64,000 bases of DNA from Bradyrhizobium tropiciagri (GCF_018130545.1 NZ_JAFCKF010000001.1:558001-622000); one strand, 5' to 3'; positions 41,236 to 52,263 are shown, counted from the first letter of the stretch. A program made the numbers and translations. Notes: a model not told the origin generated them from the sequence alone.

Positions 41236-42981
41236 ATGGCGTTCGGTTTGTTTCGCAAGCAAGTGCCGGAGCCGGCTGCGCCGGCCATCGCGCCGCCGGT
41301 TCCAGCCGCGGCCGAAACCACGACCGAGACTGATTCGGCCAAGGAGATCTTGGAGCTGCTGGAACTCGAGCTCGGCGCGATGATCCGCCAGCTCGAGCGC
41401 GCCGCGGGCTCGGTCGCCGACGGCGCCGAGGCTACCGCCGCCAAGCTTGCCACCATCCGCGCCCGCACCGACGCGCTGACCGGCCATAGCAGCGATGCGC
41501 AGAGCACCGCGACGACATTTTCGGAGGCCGCCAACCGATTCACCCATTCCGCCGAGGGCATCGGCCAACAGGTGCGCAGCGCCAGCCAGCTCGCCGACGA
41601 CGCCGCGGCCGCGGCGCGCGAGGCCACCGCCAATGTCGATCGGTTGCGCGAATCCTCGGCCGCGATCGGCAATGTCGTCAATCTGATCGCGCAGATCGCA
41701 CGGCAGACCACGCTGCTGGCGCTGAACTCGACCATCGAAGCGGCGCGCGCCGGCGCCGCCGGCAAAGGCTTTGCGGTCGTCGCCACCGAGGTCAAGGCAC
41801 TCGCGGTGCAGACCCAGAGCGCGACCGAGGAGATCACCCGGAAGATCGAGGCGCTGCAGAAGGACGCCACCGGGTCGGCCGACGCCGTGCACCGCATCTC
41901 GGAAGCGATCGACAAGATCCGTCCGGTATTCGAGAACGTCAACGGCGCGGTCGCCGAGCAGAACCAGATCACCGGCGAGATGGGCCAGAACGCGGCCTCC
42001 GCCTCGACCTTCATCGTCTCGGTCGGCACCAGCGCCGGCGAGATCGACAGCGCAACCCGCGAAGCCGCCGCGCATGGCGACGATGTCGCCAAGGCCGGCA
42101 AGGCGGTGACCGCCTTCGCGCAAAAGCTCAAGGCGCGCTGCGCGGTGCTGCTGCGCCAGAACGAGCGCGGCGATCCGCGCAAGAACGAGCGGCTGCCCTG
42201 TAGCCTCACGATCGAGATTGCCACCGCGCGCGGCACCATCACCGCGCCGGTCTACGAGCTCGCGATGGACGGCGTCTTGATCGGCGGGCCGGACGCCGAG
42301 AAGCTGCCGGCTCAGGAGACCCTGAGCGCGACCCTGCAAGATGTCGGCGCATGCCGGATCAGGATCGCCGACCGCTCCAAGGCGGGCGTACAAGCGCGTT
42401 TCGAGGCGGCGACCGCGGCGTTGCGCGAGAAGATCGAAGACCGGATGTGGGCGATCCACGAGGAGAACGCCGAACTGGTCGCCCGGGCGATGGAAGCCGG
42501 CCACGCGCTGAGCAAGATCTTCGAGAGCGGGCTTGCCGGCGGCGCGCTCACGCTCGACGACGTGTTCGATACCGACTATGTCGAGATCGCAGGCACCAAC
42601 CCGGTGCAGTACCGCACCAAAATGTTGGACTGGGCGGATCGCTCGCTGCCCGCGCTGCTCGAGGCGTTCCTTGCCAAGGACAAGCGCCTGGCGTTCTGCG
42701 CAACCGTCGATCGCAACGGCTACCTGCCGGTCCACAACAAGATCTATTCGCATCCGCAGCGGCCGGGCGACGTCGCCTACAACACCGCCAATTGCCGCAA
42801 TCGCCGCATCTTCAATGATGCCGCGGGCCTCGCCGCAGCGCAGAACCAGCGCGCCTACCTGGTGCAGAGCTACGCGCGCGACATGGGCAACGGGACCACT
42901 GTGATGATGCGCGAGATCGATGTGCCGATCCGGGTTCGCGGCCGACACTGGGGCGGGTTCCGAACCGCCTACAAGCTCTGA
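41236..42981 (+). CDS. Soluble chemoreceptor: signalling domain, PilZ-like domain, C-terminal sensor
   Basis: The 581-residue protein starts at ATG 41236 (MAFGLFRKQVPEP) and has no transmembrane helix. Residues about 35-300 form the methyl-accepting coiled coil with hairpin tip [20 protein letters not shown] at about 160. Residues about 305-400 resemble PilZ: RKNER gives the RxxxR motif, but the second motif is ELAMDG instead of (D/N)xSxxG, so c-di-GMP binding is uncertain. Residues about 430-581 are a sensor domain shared with the next gene (DYVEIAGTNPVQYRTKMLDW, GYLPVHNKIYSHPQRPGD, NCRNRRIFNDAA, RGRHWGGFRTAYK). The sensor comes after the signalling domain, the reverse of most receptors. Confidence 0.88.
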   Translation: MAFGLFRKQVPEPAAPAIAPPVPAAAETTTETDSAKEILELLELELGAMIRQLERAAGSVADGAEATAAKLATIRARTDALTGHSSDAQSTATTFSEAANRFTHSAEGIGQQVRSASQLADDAAAAAREATANVDRLRESSAAIGNVVNLIAQIARQTTLLALNSTIEAARAGAAGKGFAVVATEVKALAVQTQSATEEITRKIEALQKDATGSADAVHRISEAIDKIRPVFENVNGAVAEQNQITGEMGQNAASASTFIVSVGTSAGEIDSATREAAAHGDDVAKAGKAVTAFAQKLKARCAVLLRQNERGDPRKNERLPCSLTIEIATARGTITAPVYELAMDGVLIGGPDAEKLPAQETLSATLQDVGACRIRIADRSKAGVQARFEAATAALREKIEDRMWAIHEENAELVARAMEAGHALSKIFESGLAGGALTLDDVFDTDYVEIAGTNPVQYRTKMLDWADRSLPALLEAFLAKDKRLAFCATVDRNGYLPVHNKIYSHPQRPGDVAYNTANCRNRRIFNDAAGLAAAQNQRAYLVQSYARDMGNGTTVMMREIDVPIRVRGRHWGGFRTAYKL

Positions 42982-43083
42982 GTGCACGCTCAGGCAAGAC
43001 GGGCTTCGCGAATCACGCTCTGGATCGGATTGGGGAATGCTGCGGCGGCTCGATGGGCCGCTGTGACGGGAGGACGTGCTGAT

Positions 43084-44508
43084 ATGTCGGCTGCGCAACT
43101 TGCAGTGCTGGATACGTCATCGAACCGGACGCTGGCCGAACGGCTGGTCGACCAACTCGCGGACCGCATCGGCGGGCTCGGGGTCGAGCTTGCCGACATC
43201 GCCGGCAACGTCCAGGAGGTCGCGAACCGGGTCAGCAACCAGTCGGAACGGTTCCACCATTTGCAGGAGACCGCCGAGATCATGGTCTCGGCCAATCACG
43301 ACATCGCCAACGCCTCACAGGCGGTGCAGACGACTGCATCCGCCGCGGTCGGCCAGATCGCGGAATCGCGCGACGTGGTCGAGACCGCGGTCAGCCACAT
43401 CGCGGAGCTCGTCGCCGCGGTCGGACGGATCGAGGCGCGGCTTGCTGCGGTCGGCTCCGCGCTGAGCCAGGTCGCCAAGGTCTCCGGTTCGATCGAGGCG
43501 ATCGCCAAGCAGACCAATCTCTTGGCGCTCAACGCCACCATCGAGGCGGCGCGCGCCGGCAATGCCGGCCGCGGCTTCGCGGTGGTCGCGAGCGAGGTGA
43601 AGAACCTCGCCGAGGCGACCCGCCAGGCGACGCACCAGATTTCCGATACCGTGCGCGATCTCGACGGCCAGATCGGCAGCCTGATCGGCGAGAGCAGCGA
43701 TGCCTCGCTGCGCGCCAAGAGCGCCGGCGAAGGCGCCCAGCAGATCTCGGGCATCATCAGCCGCGTCCAGGAAGGCTTCTCATCCGTCGGCGCCGAGATC
43801 GGCAACGTGGCGCGCGCCGCGACCTCCAATCTCGGTCATTGCGACACCGTGATCACCGAGCTCAACGAACTCGCCAAGGGCGTCGATCTCTCCTCGCGCG
43901 ACCTCAAGCACGCCGACAGCCGCGTCGCGAAGCTGCTCGAGCTGTCCGAGAGCCTGATCGTCACGATCGCCGACAGCGGCGTCGAGACCACCGATACGCC
44001 GCTGATCCGCGTCGTGATCGATACCGCGAAACAGATCTCCGAGCTGTTCGAGAATGCGATCGCGCGCGGCGAGATCACGCTCGCGCAATTGATGGACGAG
44101 AAGTACCGCGAGATCGCCGGCACCAATCCGAAGCAGTATCTGACCGACTATGTCTCCTTCACCGACCGCGTGCTGCCCGCGATCCAGGATCCGATCCAGA
44201 AGATCGATCCGCGCATCGTGTTCTGCGTCGCCTGGGCGCGCAGCGGCTATCTGCCGACCCACAATCCGAACTACCGGCTGCCGCAGGGGCCGGACCCGGT
44301 GTGGAACAACGCCAATTGCCGCAACCGCCGCTTGTTCAACGACCGCGCGGTGAGCAAGGTCGCGGCGAATACAAAACCGTTCCTGCTGCAGACCTACCGC
44401 CGCGACATGGGCGGCGGCAATTTCGTGCTGATGAAGGACCTGTCATCGCCGATCGTCGTGAACGGCCGCCACTGGGGCGCGTTCCGGATGGGTTATCGAC
44501 AGGGCTAG
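43084..44508 (+). CDS. Soluble chemoreceptor with C-terminal sensor, paralogous sensor domain
   Basis: The 474-residue protein starts at ATG 43084 ([13 protein letters not shown]) after GGGAGG. No transmembrane helix is seen. The signalling domain covers about residues 20-310, with hairpin tip [20 protein letters not shown] at about 146. The C-terminal sensor (about 325-474) aligns with that of the gene before it: [68 protein letters not shown] and [12 protein letters not shown]. It lacks the PilZ-like insert. It begins 102 bases after the partner; the pair probably shares a promoter and signals together. Confidence 0.9.
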   Translation: MSAAQLAVLDTSSNRTLAERLVDQLADRIGGLGVELADIAGNVQEVANRVSNQSERFHHLQETAEIMVSANHDIANASQAVQTTASAAVGQIAESRDVVETAVSHIAELVAAVGRIEARLAAVGSALSQVAKVSGSIEAIAKQTNLLALNATIEAARAGNAGRGFAVVASEVKNLAEATRQATHQISDTVRDLDGQIGSLIGESSDASLRAKSAGEGAQQISGIISRVQEGFSSVGAEIGNVARAATSNLGHCDTVITELNELAKGVDLSSRDLKHADSRVAKLLELSESLIVTIADSGVETTDTPLIRVVIDTAKQISELFENAIARGEITLAQLMDEKYREIAGTNPKQYLTDYVSFTDRVLPAIQDPIQKIDPRIVFCVAWARSGYLPTHNPNYRLPQGPDPVWNNANCRNRRLFNDRAVSKVAANTKPFLLQTYRRDMGGGNFVLMKDLSSPIVVNGRHWGAFRMGYRQG

Positions 44509-44517
44509 AGACGAAGC

Positions 44518-45345
44518 TCACTTCACCCAAAAGCTCGGCACCGCGGGCTCGAGCCGCCCACCGGCGCGGACCGGCGCGACCTTGACCGCAAGCCCGGTCG
44601 CATCGTCGGTCTCGACTGCGATGCCGCTCAGCGTCGCGACGCCGCCGGCCGGCTCGAAACGGCCGGAGGGAATGCCGGTGAGGAAACGCTGCAGCGGCTC
44701 CTCCTTCTGCATGCCGATCACCGAATCGTAGTCGCCGGTCATGCCGGCGTCGCTCATATAAGCGGTGCCGCCGGGCAGCACCTGATGATCGGCGGTCGGC
44801 ACATGGGTATGGGTCCCGACCACGAGGCTGACGCGGCCGTCGCAGAAGAAGCCGACGCCCTGCTTCTCGCTGGTCGCCTCGGCGTGGAAATCGACCACGA
44901 TGGCATCTGCGCCTTCGCGCAGCGGGCAGGCCTCGAGCTCGCGATCAATCGCGCTGAACGGATCGTTCGAGGACGGCTCCATGAAGACTCGGCCGATCGC
45001 GTTGAGAACCAGCGCGCGCTTGCCGTTCTTGGTGTCGACCAGCGTGGCGCCGCGGCCCGGCGAATGGCGCGGAAAATTCAAGGGGCGGATCAGACGCGGC
45101 GCGCGCTCGATGAAGACCAGCGCCTCCTTCTGATTCCAGGCGTGGTTGCCAAGCGTGATCGCGTCGGCTCCGGCATCGAGCAGCTCCTGGTAGATCGCCT
45201 CGGTGATGCCGAAGCCGCCGGCGGAATTCTCGCCATTGACGACGACGAGGTCGAGCGACCAGTCCCTGATCATGCCGGGAAGGTGGTCAGTGATGGCGGT
45301 GCGGCCGGTCCTGCCGACGACGTCACCAACGAACAGAATACGCAA
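44518..45345 (-). CDS. YmdB/TIGR00282-type metallophosphoesterase
   Basis: The 275-residue protein starts at TTG 45345 (LRILFVGDVVGRTGRTAI read as Met). It has VVNGENSAGGFGITEAIYQE with metal-binding Asn/Glu, DAITLGNHAWNQKEALVFIE with the GNH motif, VDFHAEATSEKQGVGFFCDG and SLVVGTHTHVPTADHQVLPG. Family members such as YmdB hydrolyse 2',3'-cyclic nucleotides and influence RNA turnover and biofilms. It ends 10 bases after the chemoreceptor stop on the other strand and is two bases after the 5-FCL gene, so the two minus-strand genes are one unit. Confidence 0.9.
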   Translation of the reverse strand: MRILFVGDVVGRTGRTAITDHLPGMIRDWSLDLVVVNGENSAGGFGITEAIYQELLDAGADAITLGNHAWNQKEALVFIERAPRLIRPLNFPRHSPGRGATLVDTKNGKRALVLNAIGRVFMEPSSNDPFSAIDRELEACPLREGADAIVVDFHAEATSEKQGVGFFCDGRVSLVVGTHTHVPTADHQVLPGGTAYMSDAGMTGDYDSVIGMQKEEPLQRFLTGIPSGRFEPAGGVATLSGIAVETDDATGLAVKVAPVRAGGRLEPAVPSFWVK

Positions 45346-45347
45346 GG

Positions 45348-45926
45348 CTAGCTACTCCGGAAATCGAACGTCTTGCGCTCCGTTAGCACATAATCGAGCG
45401 GGACGTCGTGCGACAGCGCCGGGATAGCCTTGGTTTCCTGTGCAGCAAAGGCGACCCCGACCCCGATCACATGCTTGGCCTTGCGCAGATGCGCAAAGGT
45501 ATAGTCGTAATAGCCGGCGCCATAGCCGATGCGGTGGCCGAGCTTGTCGAATGCGGCGAGCGGCACCAGCATGACGTCGGGCTGCACCTCGGCCGCGGCC
45601 GGCGACGGCTCGGGGATACCGAGCGGCCCGAGCATCAGCCGGTCCTGCGGCGACCAGCTGCGGAAGGTCAGCGACTGGCCGCGCGCATTGATGCAGGGCA
45701 GCGCAAGCCGCGCGCCCTTCTCGGCCAGCTTCTTCATCAGCGGCGCCGGATCGAGCTCGCTGCGGATCGGAGCGTAGCCGGAGACGATCATGCCTTGCGT
45801 GATCTCGAACGGCGCGCCGCGCTTGGCAAGCGCCTCGGCAGCGGCCGCGCGCTGCTCGTCGCTCAGCGCGTCGCGCTTGGCGAGGGCAAGCGCCCGAAGC
45901 TCGGCCTTCGATGGAGATGCGTGCAT
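45348..45926 (-). CDS. ygfA: 5-formyltetrahydrofolate cyclo-ligase
   Basis: The 192-residue enzyme converts 5-formyl-THF to 5,10-methenyl-THF with ATP. It starts at ATG 45926 (MHASPSKAELRALALAKR). Conserved blocks are VSGYAPIRSELDPAPLMKKL, DVMLVPLAAFDKLGHRIGYG and AGYYDYTFAHLRKAKHVIGV, which includes the ATP-binding GxGxGYYD-like loop as GYGAGYYD. Placement beside 6S RNA and zapA repeats the ssrS-ygfA-zapA order found across proteobacteria, where transcripts of the RNA often run into this gene. Confidence 0.92.
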   Translation of the reverse strand: MHASPSKAELRALALAKRDALSDEQRAAAAEALAKRGAPFEITQGMIVSGYAPIRSELDPAPLMKKLAEKGARLALPCINARGQSLTFRSWSPQDRLMLGPLGIPEPSPAAAEVQPDVMLVPLAAFDKLGHRIGYGAGYYDYTFAHLRKAKHVIGVGVAFAAQETKAIPALSHDVPLDYVLTERKTFDFRSS

Positions 45927-46095
45927 GATCCATCTTCCGCTGTCGTCGTCCGCGACAACGGACGATCCATCATTCAGAGACGCAAGCATTCAAAGGGCCA
46001 GGCCGCGGCGCACTGGACGCCCTGCTTCGCAGGGGACAGCGCTGCACCACAATCGAACCGCCGCCGCGCGACGACAAGGCAACAGCAAAAATAGT

Positions 46096-46256
46096 GCGAA
46101 GCCGCAGAGGCCGTTGGAGCGCTCGATCCCGGAGTTCCCTACGAAAGTAGGTGGGCACCATATGTCCGGGTCCACGGACCCGGCCAGGGACAGTTCCCTA
46201 AAGGATCGATAAGGCCCCGGGGATATATGGCTCCTGACGCACGACGCAGCTTCGCG
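46096..46256 (-). ncRNA. ssrS: 6S RNA
   Basis: The interval lies between zapA and the 5-FCL gene, where proteobacterial 6S RNA is encoded, on the same strand. It begins and ends with complementary stems (GCGAAGC at the 5' end of the RNA, GCTTCGC at the 3' end, 46249-46255 and 46096-46102). Inside are stems CCGGGTCC-GT-GGACCCGG (46166-46183) and CCTAC-TTTC-GTAGG (46138-46151), with unpaired stretches such as GGGAACTCC on the 3' side. Total length near 161 bases fits alphaproteobacterial 6S RNA, which holds housekeeping RNA polymerase in stationary phase. A -10-like TAGATT lies just upstream (rc 46261-46270). Exact ends are inferred. Confidence 0.68.
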
Positions 46257-46509
46257 GGGGCTAATCTAGCTATCGTTGCCGCAATTCGCCAGCGGTAAGG
46301 CAGACGCAGTCCAAGCTCGTATGAGCTTGCTTGCCTTCCCCGGAGGGGCGCATTGCCAAAACATCGAAAACAACCCCATGCAAAGTAGCCGGCGGCGTGC
46401 CGGCATTCGACGCGGCAACTTGACATGTCGGGCAAATCCGCGGTATTATTCTATTATTCAGAAATTGTGTGACACGCCGCGCAACGCGGCGGTAGCCATG
46501 TGCGATCCC

Positions 46510-46738
46510 CCTCCCCTTGAGGGGCAGGGCAATCGCATATGGCAAAGAACTTCGTCGTCCCGGACAAGCGCAGCGAAGCGGAGCGCAGATCCGGGACCCA
46601 TAACCACAGGGCGTGGTGATAAAAGCGAGCTGGGGCCACAGCCTTGTTCAACAACAAGGCCCTGTGGTCATGGGTCCCGGCCTACGCCGGGACGACACCG
46701 AGCTTTGCATATGCGATTGCCCTGCCCTCCAGGGGAGG
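46510..46738. repeat. Nested long palindrome between 6S RNA and zapA
   Basis: Outer arms (CCTCCCCTTGAGGGGCAGGG and following ATCGCATATGGCAAAG on the left, CTTTGCATATGCGATTGCCC and following TGCCCTCCAGGGGAGG on the right) are about 36 bases each. Inside is a family A element (CCGGGACCCATAACCACAGG on the left, CCCTGTGGTCATGGGTCCCG on the right). The whole 229-base interval can fold into one long imperfect hairpin. It has no coding potential. Confidence 0.7.
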
Positions 46739-46749
46739 AGCGAGCTAAA

Positions 46750-47133
46750 TCACCCGATCGCGATGCCGCCGCCGATGGTGCGGTTGAGCACCTGCGTGGT
46801 GCGCTCGATCCGCTCGGCGGCGGCGTTGAGCGCGTTGGAGACCGCGGTCTGGGTCGCGCGGGCGCGGTCAGTGGCGGCTGTGCGGGCGTTGCGCAGTTGC
46901 TCGACCTCTTCCTCGAGGCTGCGGATGCGCGCGCTCGCATCGACCAGTTCGTCGCAGGCGGTCAGCGCCGCCATCACGGTGAGCCTGGCATCGCCGATCT
47001 CGCCGAACTTGCCGCGCAGCGATTCGACGCGCTGCTGCAGATTCTCCGCGAGCTTCAACAGCCGCACCTCCTGGCCCTCCTCGCAGGCCATCCGGTATTG
47101 CCGGCCATTGATGGTGACGTTGATGTGGCTCAT
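46750..47133 (-). CDS. zapA: Cell division protein ZapA
   Basis: The 127-residue protein begins MSHINVTINGRQYRMACEEG, the ZapA beta-alpha start, followed by LLKLAENLQQRVESLRGKFG and a long coiled coil (DELVDASARIRSLEEEVEQL). It stabilises FtsZ protofilament bundles at mid-cell. It overlaps the DUF4164 gene by four bases (ATGA), as in relatives. Confidence 0.92.
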   Translation of the reverse strand: MSHINVTINGRQYRMACEEGQEVRLLKLAENLQQRVESLRGKFGEIGDARLTVMAALTACDELVDASARIRSLEEEVEQLRNARTAATDRARATQTAVSNALNAAAERIERTTQVLNRTIGGGIAIG

Positions 47134-47450
47134 CTACCCTCTCCGCCCTCGAGTACGGCGCGAATGGTGCCGATCGCCGCGTCGAGTTTTTCCGCGATGT
47201 CGCGATTGACGCGCTCGAGCTTGCGCGTCTTCACCAGCGATCCGTCGAGTTCGTCGGCAAGGCGGGAGCGATCGGCGCCGAGCGCCTGGATCCGGCTCGC
47301 CAATTCGTTCTCGTCGCGGTCAGCCTCGCGGCGCCGCTCCACGGAGCTTTCCAGCGCGTCAAGAGCTGACGTCAGCCGCTTTGTCGCAGCATCGATATCG
47401 GCAAGCGGTGCCTCGGTATTGCCAGACCCGTTGGCGAGACGATCACTCAT
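47130..47450 (-). CDS. DUF4164 coiled-coil protein
   Basis: The 106-residue protein from ATG 47450 (MSDRLANGSGNTEAPLADID) is mostly one coiled coil (TKRLTSALDALESSVERRRE, ENELASRIQALGADRSRLAD), with LDAAIGTIRAVLEGGEGR at the end. This matches DUF4164, a small family seen next to zapA in Rhizobiales. Role in division is inferred from the coupling to zapA. A reading from 47588 would lengthen the N-terminus with basic low-complexity residues and is rejected. Confidence 0.82.
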   Translation of the reverse strand: MSDRLANGSGNTEAPLADIDAATKRLTSALDALESSVERRREADRDENELASRIQALGADRSRLADELDGSLVKTRKLERVNRDIAEKLDAAIGTIRAVLEGGEGR

Positions 47451-47772
47451 GACACGCGGTGTGGACCCCTCGATTAGGCCTGCTGGAGATGGCTGCCGCA
47501 CGGCAAAACTGGCGGTTCGGCAAGCGTTTACGGGACGAAATTTACGTGGCGAGCGAGCGAAGCGCAACGGCGGCGCAAAACTATGCACCGTTCAATGAAA
47601 TAGGGCCATTTCGAGCAACTTTTCCCCGTTTTGGGGCGTTTCATCGCCTTGGACTTGCGGAATTGAGGTGCTAATCCACCCACCAACCCGTAAGGCCATC
47701 CACGCACGTATCGCGGCTGCCCGCCCCGATGCGTTCAGCAATCAGCTCCTCATTCCAGGCGGACTTTTCATC
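47451..47772. other. Divergent promoter region, DUF4164/zapA and transketolase
   Basis: This 322-base gap has no coding signal. A small hairpin CCCC-GTTTT-GGGG is at about 47624-47636. It presumably contains both promoters; no clear operator could be recognised. Confidence 0.45.
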
Positions 47773-49755
47773 ATGACGCAGGTCGATCACACCCGTATGG
47801 CCAATGCGATCCGTGGCCTTGCCATGGACGCCGTCGAGAAGGCGAATTCCGGCCATCCCGGCCTGCCGATGGGCGCCGCCGACATCGCGACCGTTCTGTT
47901 CACGAAATTCCTGAAGTTCGATGCCGCCGACACGGCATGGCCCGATCGCGACCGCTTCGTGCTGTCGGCCGGCCACGGCTCGATGCTGCTCTATGCGTTG
48001 CTGTACCTGACCGGCAACAAGGACATGACGCTCGACCAGATCAAGCATTTCCGCCAGTTGGGATCGCTGACGCCGGGCCACCCGGAGAATTTCCACACCA
48101 AGGGCATCGAGACCACCACCGGTCCGCTCGGCCAGGGCATCGCGACCGCGGTCGGCATGGCGCTCGCCGAGAAGATGCTTGCCGCCGAGTTCGGCAAGAA
48201 GATCGTCAACCACCACACCTATGTGCTCGCCTCCGATGGCGACCTGATGGAAGGCATCTCGCAGGAAGCGATCGCGCTCGCCGGTGTCTGGCGCCTCAAC
48301 AAGATGATCGTGCTGTACGATGACAACGGCATCTCGATCGACGGCCCGACCTCGATCGCCGATTCCGTCGACCAGGTGAAGCGCTTCAAGTCCGCCGGCT
48401 GGGCTGCCGAGCTGATCGACGGCCATGATCAGGAGGCGATCGCGGCTGCGATCACCCGCGCGCAGAAATCGAGCAAGCCCTCGCTGATCGCCTGCAAGAC
48501 CACGATCGGCTTCGGCGCACCGACCAGGGCCGGCACCGCCAAGGCGCATGGCGAGGCGCTCGGTGCCGCCGAGCTCAAGGGCGCCAAGGAGAAGCTCGGC
48601 ATCTCGCTCGAGCCGTTCTCGGTGCCCGACGACGTGCTGAAGGCCTGGCGCGAGGCGGGTGCCCGCGGCGCCGCCGAGCACAAGGCATGGGACGAGCAGT
48701 TCGCGCAGCTCGGCAACCGCAAGCGCGCCGAATTCGAGCGCCGCATCCGTCACGAGCGGCCGCAATCGCTCGCCAAGGGACTGCGCGCCTTCAAGAAGGG
48801 CCTGCTGGAAAATCCGCTCAACATCGCGACCCGCAAATCGTCGGAAGCTGCGATCGAGGTGATCGCGGCCGCGATGCCGATGGAGTTCGTGGCCGGCTCC
48901 GCCGACCTCACCGGCTCCAACAACAACAAGGCGAAGTCGGCGACCGCGTTCGGCGCCAAGACGCCGAAGGGCCGCTTCATCCATTACGGCATCCGCGAGC
49001 ACGGCATGGCGGCGTGCCTCAACGGCATCTTCCTGCATGGCGGCTTTGCGCCGAACGGCGCCACCTTCCTGGTGTTCACCGATTATGCGCGCCCCGCGAT
49101 GCGCCTGTCGGCGCTGATGGGCACCGGCGTGGTCTACGTCATGACGCATGACTCGATCGGCCTCGGCGAGGACGGCCCGACCCACCAGCCGGTCGAGCAT
49201 CTCTCGGCGCTGCGCGCGATGCCCAACATGCGCGTGTTCCGTCCCTGCGACGCGGTCGAGACCGCCGAATGCTGGGAACTGGCGCTAAACCGCATCGACG
49301 GACCGACGGTGCTGGCGCTGACCCGCCAGAACCTGCCGCAGCTCCGCACCACGGCGCCGAACGACAATCCGTGCAGCCACGGCGCCTACGAGCTGGTCGC
49401 GGCCCAAGGTGACGCAAAAGTGTCATTGTTCGCCTCCGGTTCCGAGGTCCAGATCGCGGTCGAGGCGCAGAAGCAGCTCGCCGGACGCGGCATCGCGACG
49501 CGGGTCGTCTCGGTGCCGTCGCTGGAATTGCTGCTGGCGCAGCCCGCCGAGCGGCAAAATGCCATTATCGGCAAGGCTCCGGTCAAGATCGCGATCGAGG
49601 CTGCGGTGCGCTGGGGCTGGGATGCCGTGATCGGCCATGATGGCGATTTCATCGGCATGCACGGTTTCGGCGCCAGCGCCCCGGCGAAGGACCTTTTCCC
49701 GCATTTCGGCATTACCGCTGAAGCCGTCGTTAACGCTGCCACCAAGCGCGTCTGA
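47773..49755 (+). CDS. tkt: Transketolase
   Basis: The 660-residue thiamine diphosphate enzyme moves two-carbon units between sugar phosphates in the pentose phosphate and Calvin pathways. It starts [20 protein letters not shown]. Conserved features are [31 protein letters not shown], the ThDP motif around [18 protein letters not shown] with DDNGISIDG, and the pyrimidine domain with [14 protein letters not shown] and [23 protein letters not shown] 47773 is chosen; upstream codons lack a good ribosome site. It heads the carbon block; a hairpin lies just after its stop. Confidence 0.96.
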   Translation: MTQVDHTRMANAIRGLAMDAVEKANSGHPGLPMGAADIATVLFTKFLKFDAADTAWPDRDRFVLSAGHGSMLLYALLYLTGNKDMTLDQIKHFRQLGSLTPGHPENFHTKGIETTTGPLGQGIATAVGMALAEKMLAAEFGKKIVNHHTYVLASDGDLMEGISQEAIALAGVWRLNKMIVLYDDNGISIDGPTSIADSVDQVKRFKSAGWAAELIDGHDQEAIAAAITRAQKSSKPSLIACKTTIGFGAPTRAGTAKAHGEALGAAELKGAKEKLGISLEPFSVPDDVLKAWREAGARGAAEHKAWDEQFAQLGNRKRAEFERRIRHERPQSLAKGLRAFKKGLLENPLNIATRKSSEAAIEVIAAAMPMEFVAGSADLTGSNNNKAKSATAFGAKTPKGRFIHYGIREHGMAACLNGIFLHGGFAPNGATFLVFTDYARPAMRLSALMGTGVVYVMTHDSIGLGEDGPTHQPVEHLSALRAMPNMRVFRPCDAVETAECWELALNRIDGPTVLALTRQNLPQLRTTAPNDNPCSHGAYELVAAQGDAKVSLFASGSEVQIAVEAQKQLAGRGIATRVVSVPSLELLLAQPAERQNAIIGKAPVKIAIEAAVRWGWDAVIGHDGDFIGMHGFGASAPAKDLFPHFGITAEAVVNAATKRV

Positions 49756-49758
49756 CGC

Positions 49759-49779
49759 TGGCCTGACACCAGCAGGCCA
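49759..49779 (+). terminator. Hairpin after transketolase
   Basis: TGGCCTG and CAGGCCA form a perfect 7-bp stem with a seven-base loop, beginning four bases after the tkt stop. It lacks a T-tract directly after it, so it may only attenuate transcription or stabilise the mRNA 3' end before gap. Confidence 0.45.
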
Positions 49780-49915
49780 CGGTTGAGCTTGTCGTAAAAA
49801 AGGATTACCAAAGCTCCATCTTTTCCGTACGCGCCCGGCTGAACCGGGCGTTCCGCCGTAAGAACCTCGTGGGAGCCCTCCCGCGGGGCTGACAACAGCT
49901 TTAGAGGAGACGAGC

Positions 49916-50923
<1,008 letters not shown>

Positions 50924-50938
50924 GTTCGACTGTTCGCG

Positions 50939-50961
50939 ATGCCCGGCCCAAAGCCGGGCAT
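50939..50961 (+). terminator. Intrinsic-type hairpin between gap and pgk
   Basis: ATGCCCGGC and GCCGGGCAT are perfect 9-bp arms with a five-base CCAAA loop, 16 bases past the gap stop, followed by TTGCGTCTTTG, a T-rich tail. It can end gap transcription at least in part. Confidence 0.65.
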
Positions 50962-51066
50962 TTGCGTCTTTGCCCTCCGCACGCGCGGCCGCAACGGCCG
51001 CGATATCGGCAAGTGAAAGCTGCGCCGTCCACCGGACGGCTGCGTCCGGCCGCACAGGAAACGCTC

Positions 51067-52263
51067 ATGACAAAATCGTTCCGTACCCTCGACGACGTCA
51101 ATGTGAAGGGCAAGCGCGTGCTGCTGCGCGTCGACCTCAATGTCCCCATGGACGGCGGTCGCGTCACCGACACCACCCGGCTCGAGCGCGTTGCGCCCAC
51201 CATCACCGAGATTTCCGACAAGGGCGGCAAGGTGATCCTGCTCGCCCATTTCGGCCGGCCCAAGGGCCGCGATCCCAAGGAGTCGCTGAAGCCGGTCGCT
51301 GAAGCGCTGTCGAAGGTAATCAAGCGCCCGGTCGCCTTTGCCGAGGATTGCATCGGCGAGCCCGCGGCCACGGCGGTTGCAGCCCTCAAGGACGGCGACA
51401 TCCTCTGCCTGGAAAACACCCGCTTCCACAAGGAAGAGGAGAAGAACGACGCCGGCTTCGTCGCGGAGCTGGCAAAGCTCGGCGACATCTGGGTCAACGA
51501 CGCCTTCTCCGCCGCGCATCGCGCCCACGCCACGACCGAGGGCCTCGGCCACAAGCTGCCGGCCTATGCCGGCCGCACCATGCAGGCCGAGCTCGACGCG
51601 CTCGGCAAGGCGCTGGAAGCCCCGACCAAGCCGGTCATCGCGATCATCGGTGGCGCCAAGGTCTCGACCAAGATCGATCTCTTGGAAAACCTCGTGAACA
51701 AGGTCGACGCGCTGGTGATCGGCGGCGGCATGGCCAACACCTTCCTGCACGCGCAGGGCGTCGCGGTCGGCAAATCGCTCGCCGAGAAGGATCTCGCTGC
51801 GACCGCGCTGCGGATCATGGAAAAGGCCAACGCCGCCAATTGCGCGATCATCCTCCCCGTCGATGCCGTCGTCGCCAACCAGTTTGCCGCCAACGCGCCG
51901 TCGCACGCCTATGGCCTCGACGCGATCCCGGCCGACGGCATGATCCTCGACGTCGGCCCGCAATCGATCGCACGCATCCATGCCGCGATCGACGATGCGG
52001 CGACGCTGGTCTGGAACGGGCCGCTCGGCGCCTTCGAGCTGACGCCGTTCGACCGCGGTACCGTGGTATCGGCCAAGCACGCCGCCGAGCGCACCAAGGC
52101 GAAGAAGCTGATCTCGGTCGCCGGTGGCGGCGACACCGTCGCGGCGCTGAACCAGGCGGGCGTCGCCGGTGATTTTTCCTACGTCTCGACCGCGGGCGGC
52201 GCGTTTCTTGAATGGATGGAAGGCAAGCCGCTGCCGGGCGTCGAAGTTTTGAAAAACGGTTGA
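51067..52263 (+). CDS. pgk: Phosphoglycerate kinase
   Basis: The 398-residue kinase transfers phosphate between 1,3-bisphosphoglycerate and ADP. It starts [20 protein letters not shown] and includes [60 protein letters not shown] and [15 protein letters not shown], with the C-terminal [23 protein letters not shown] 51067 is used. It precedes the class II aldolase by 39 bases and probably shares a transcript with it. Confidence 0.97.
   Translation: MTKSFRTLDDVNVKGKRVLLRVDLNVPMDGGRVTDTTRLERVAPTITEISDKGGKVILLAHFGRPKGRDPKESLKPVAEALSKVIKRPVAFAEDCIGEPAATAVAALKDGDILCLENTRFHKEEEKNDAGFVAELAKLGDIWVNDAFSAAHRAHATTEGLGHKLPAYAGRTMQAELDALGKALEAPTKPVIAIIGGAKVSTKIDLLENLVNKVDALVIGGGMANTFLHAQGVAVGKSLAEKDLAATALRIMEKANAANCAIILPVDAVVANQFAANAPSHAYGLDAIPADGMILDVGPQSIARIHAAIDDAATLVWNGPLGAFELTPFDRGTVVSAKHAAERTKAKKLISVAGGGDTVAALNQAGVAGDFSYVSTAGGAFLEWMEGKPLPGVEVLKNG

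Noticed and set aside
41095-43098. A 667-codon open frame on the minus strand
   Set aside because: It is antisense to the first reversed-architecture chemoreceptor and shows only shadow composition.
28631-46738. Possible CRISPR array from repeated short hairpins
   Set aside because: Repeats are scattered, palindromic and without regular unique spacers, and no cas genes are present.
46276-47598. A 440-codon plus-strand frame across the zapA region
   Set aside because: It overlaps the nested palindrome and runs antisense to zapA and DUF4164, both of which are clear.
47671-49200. A 509-codon open frame on the minus strand
   Set aside because: It is antisense to transketolase; the transketolase frame has all family motifs.
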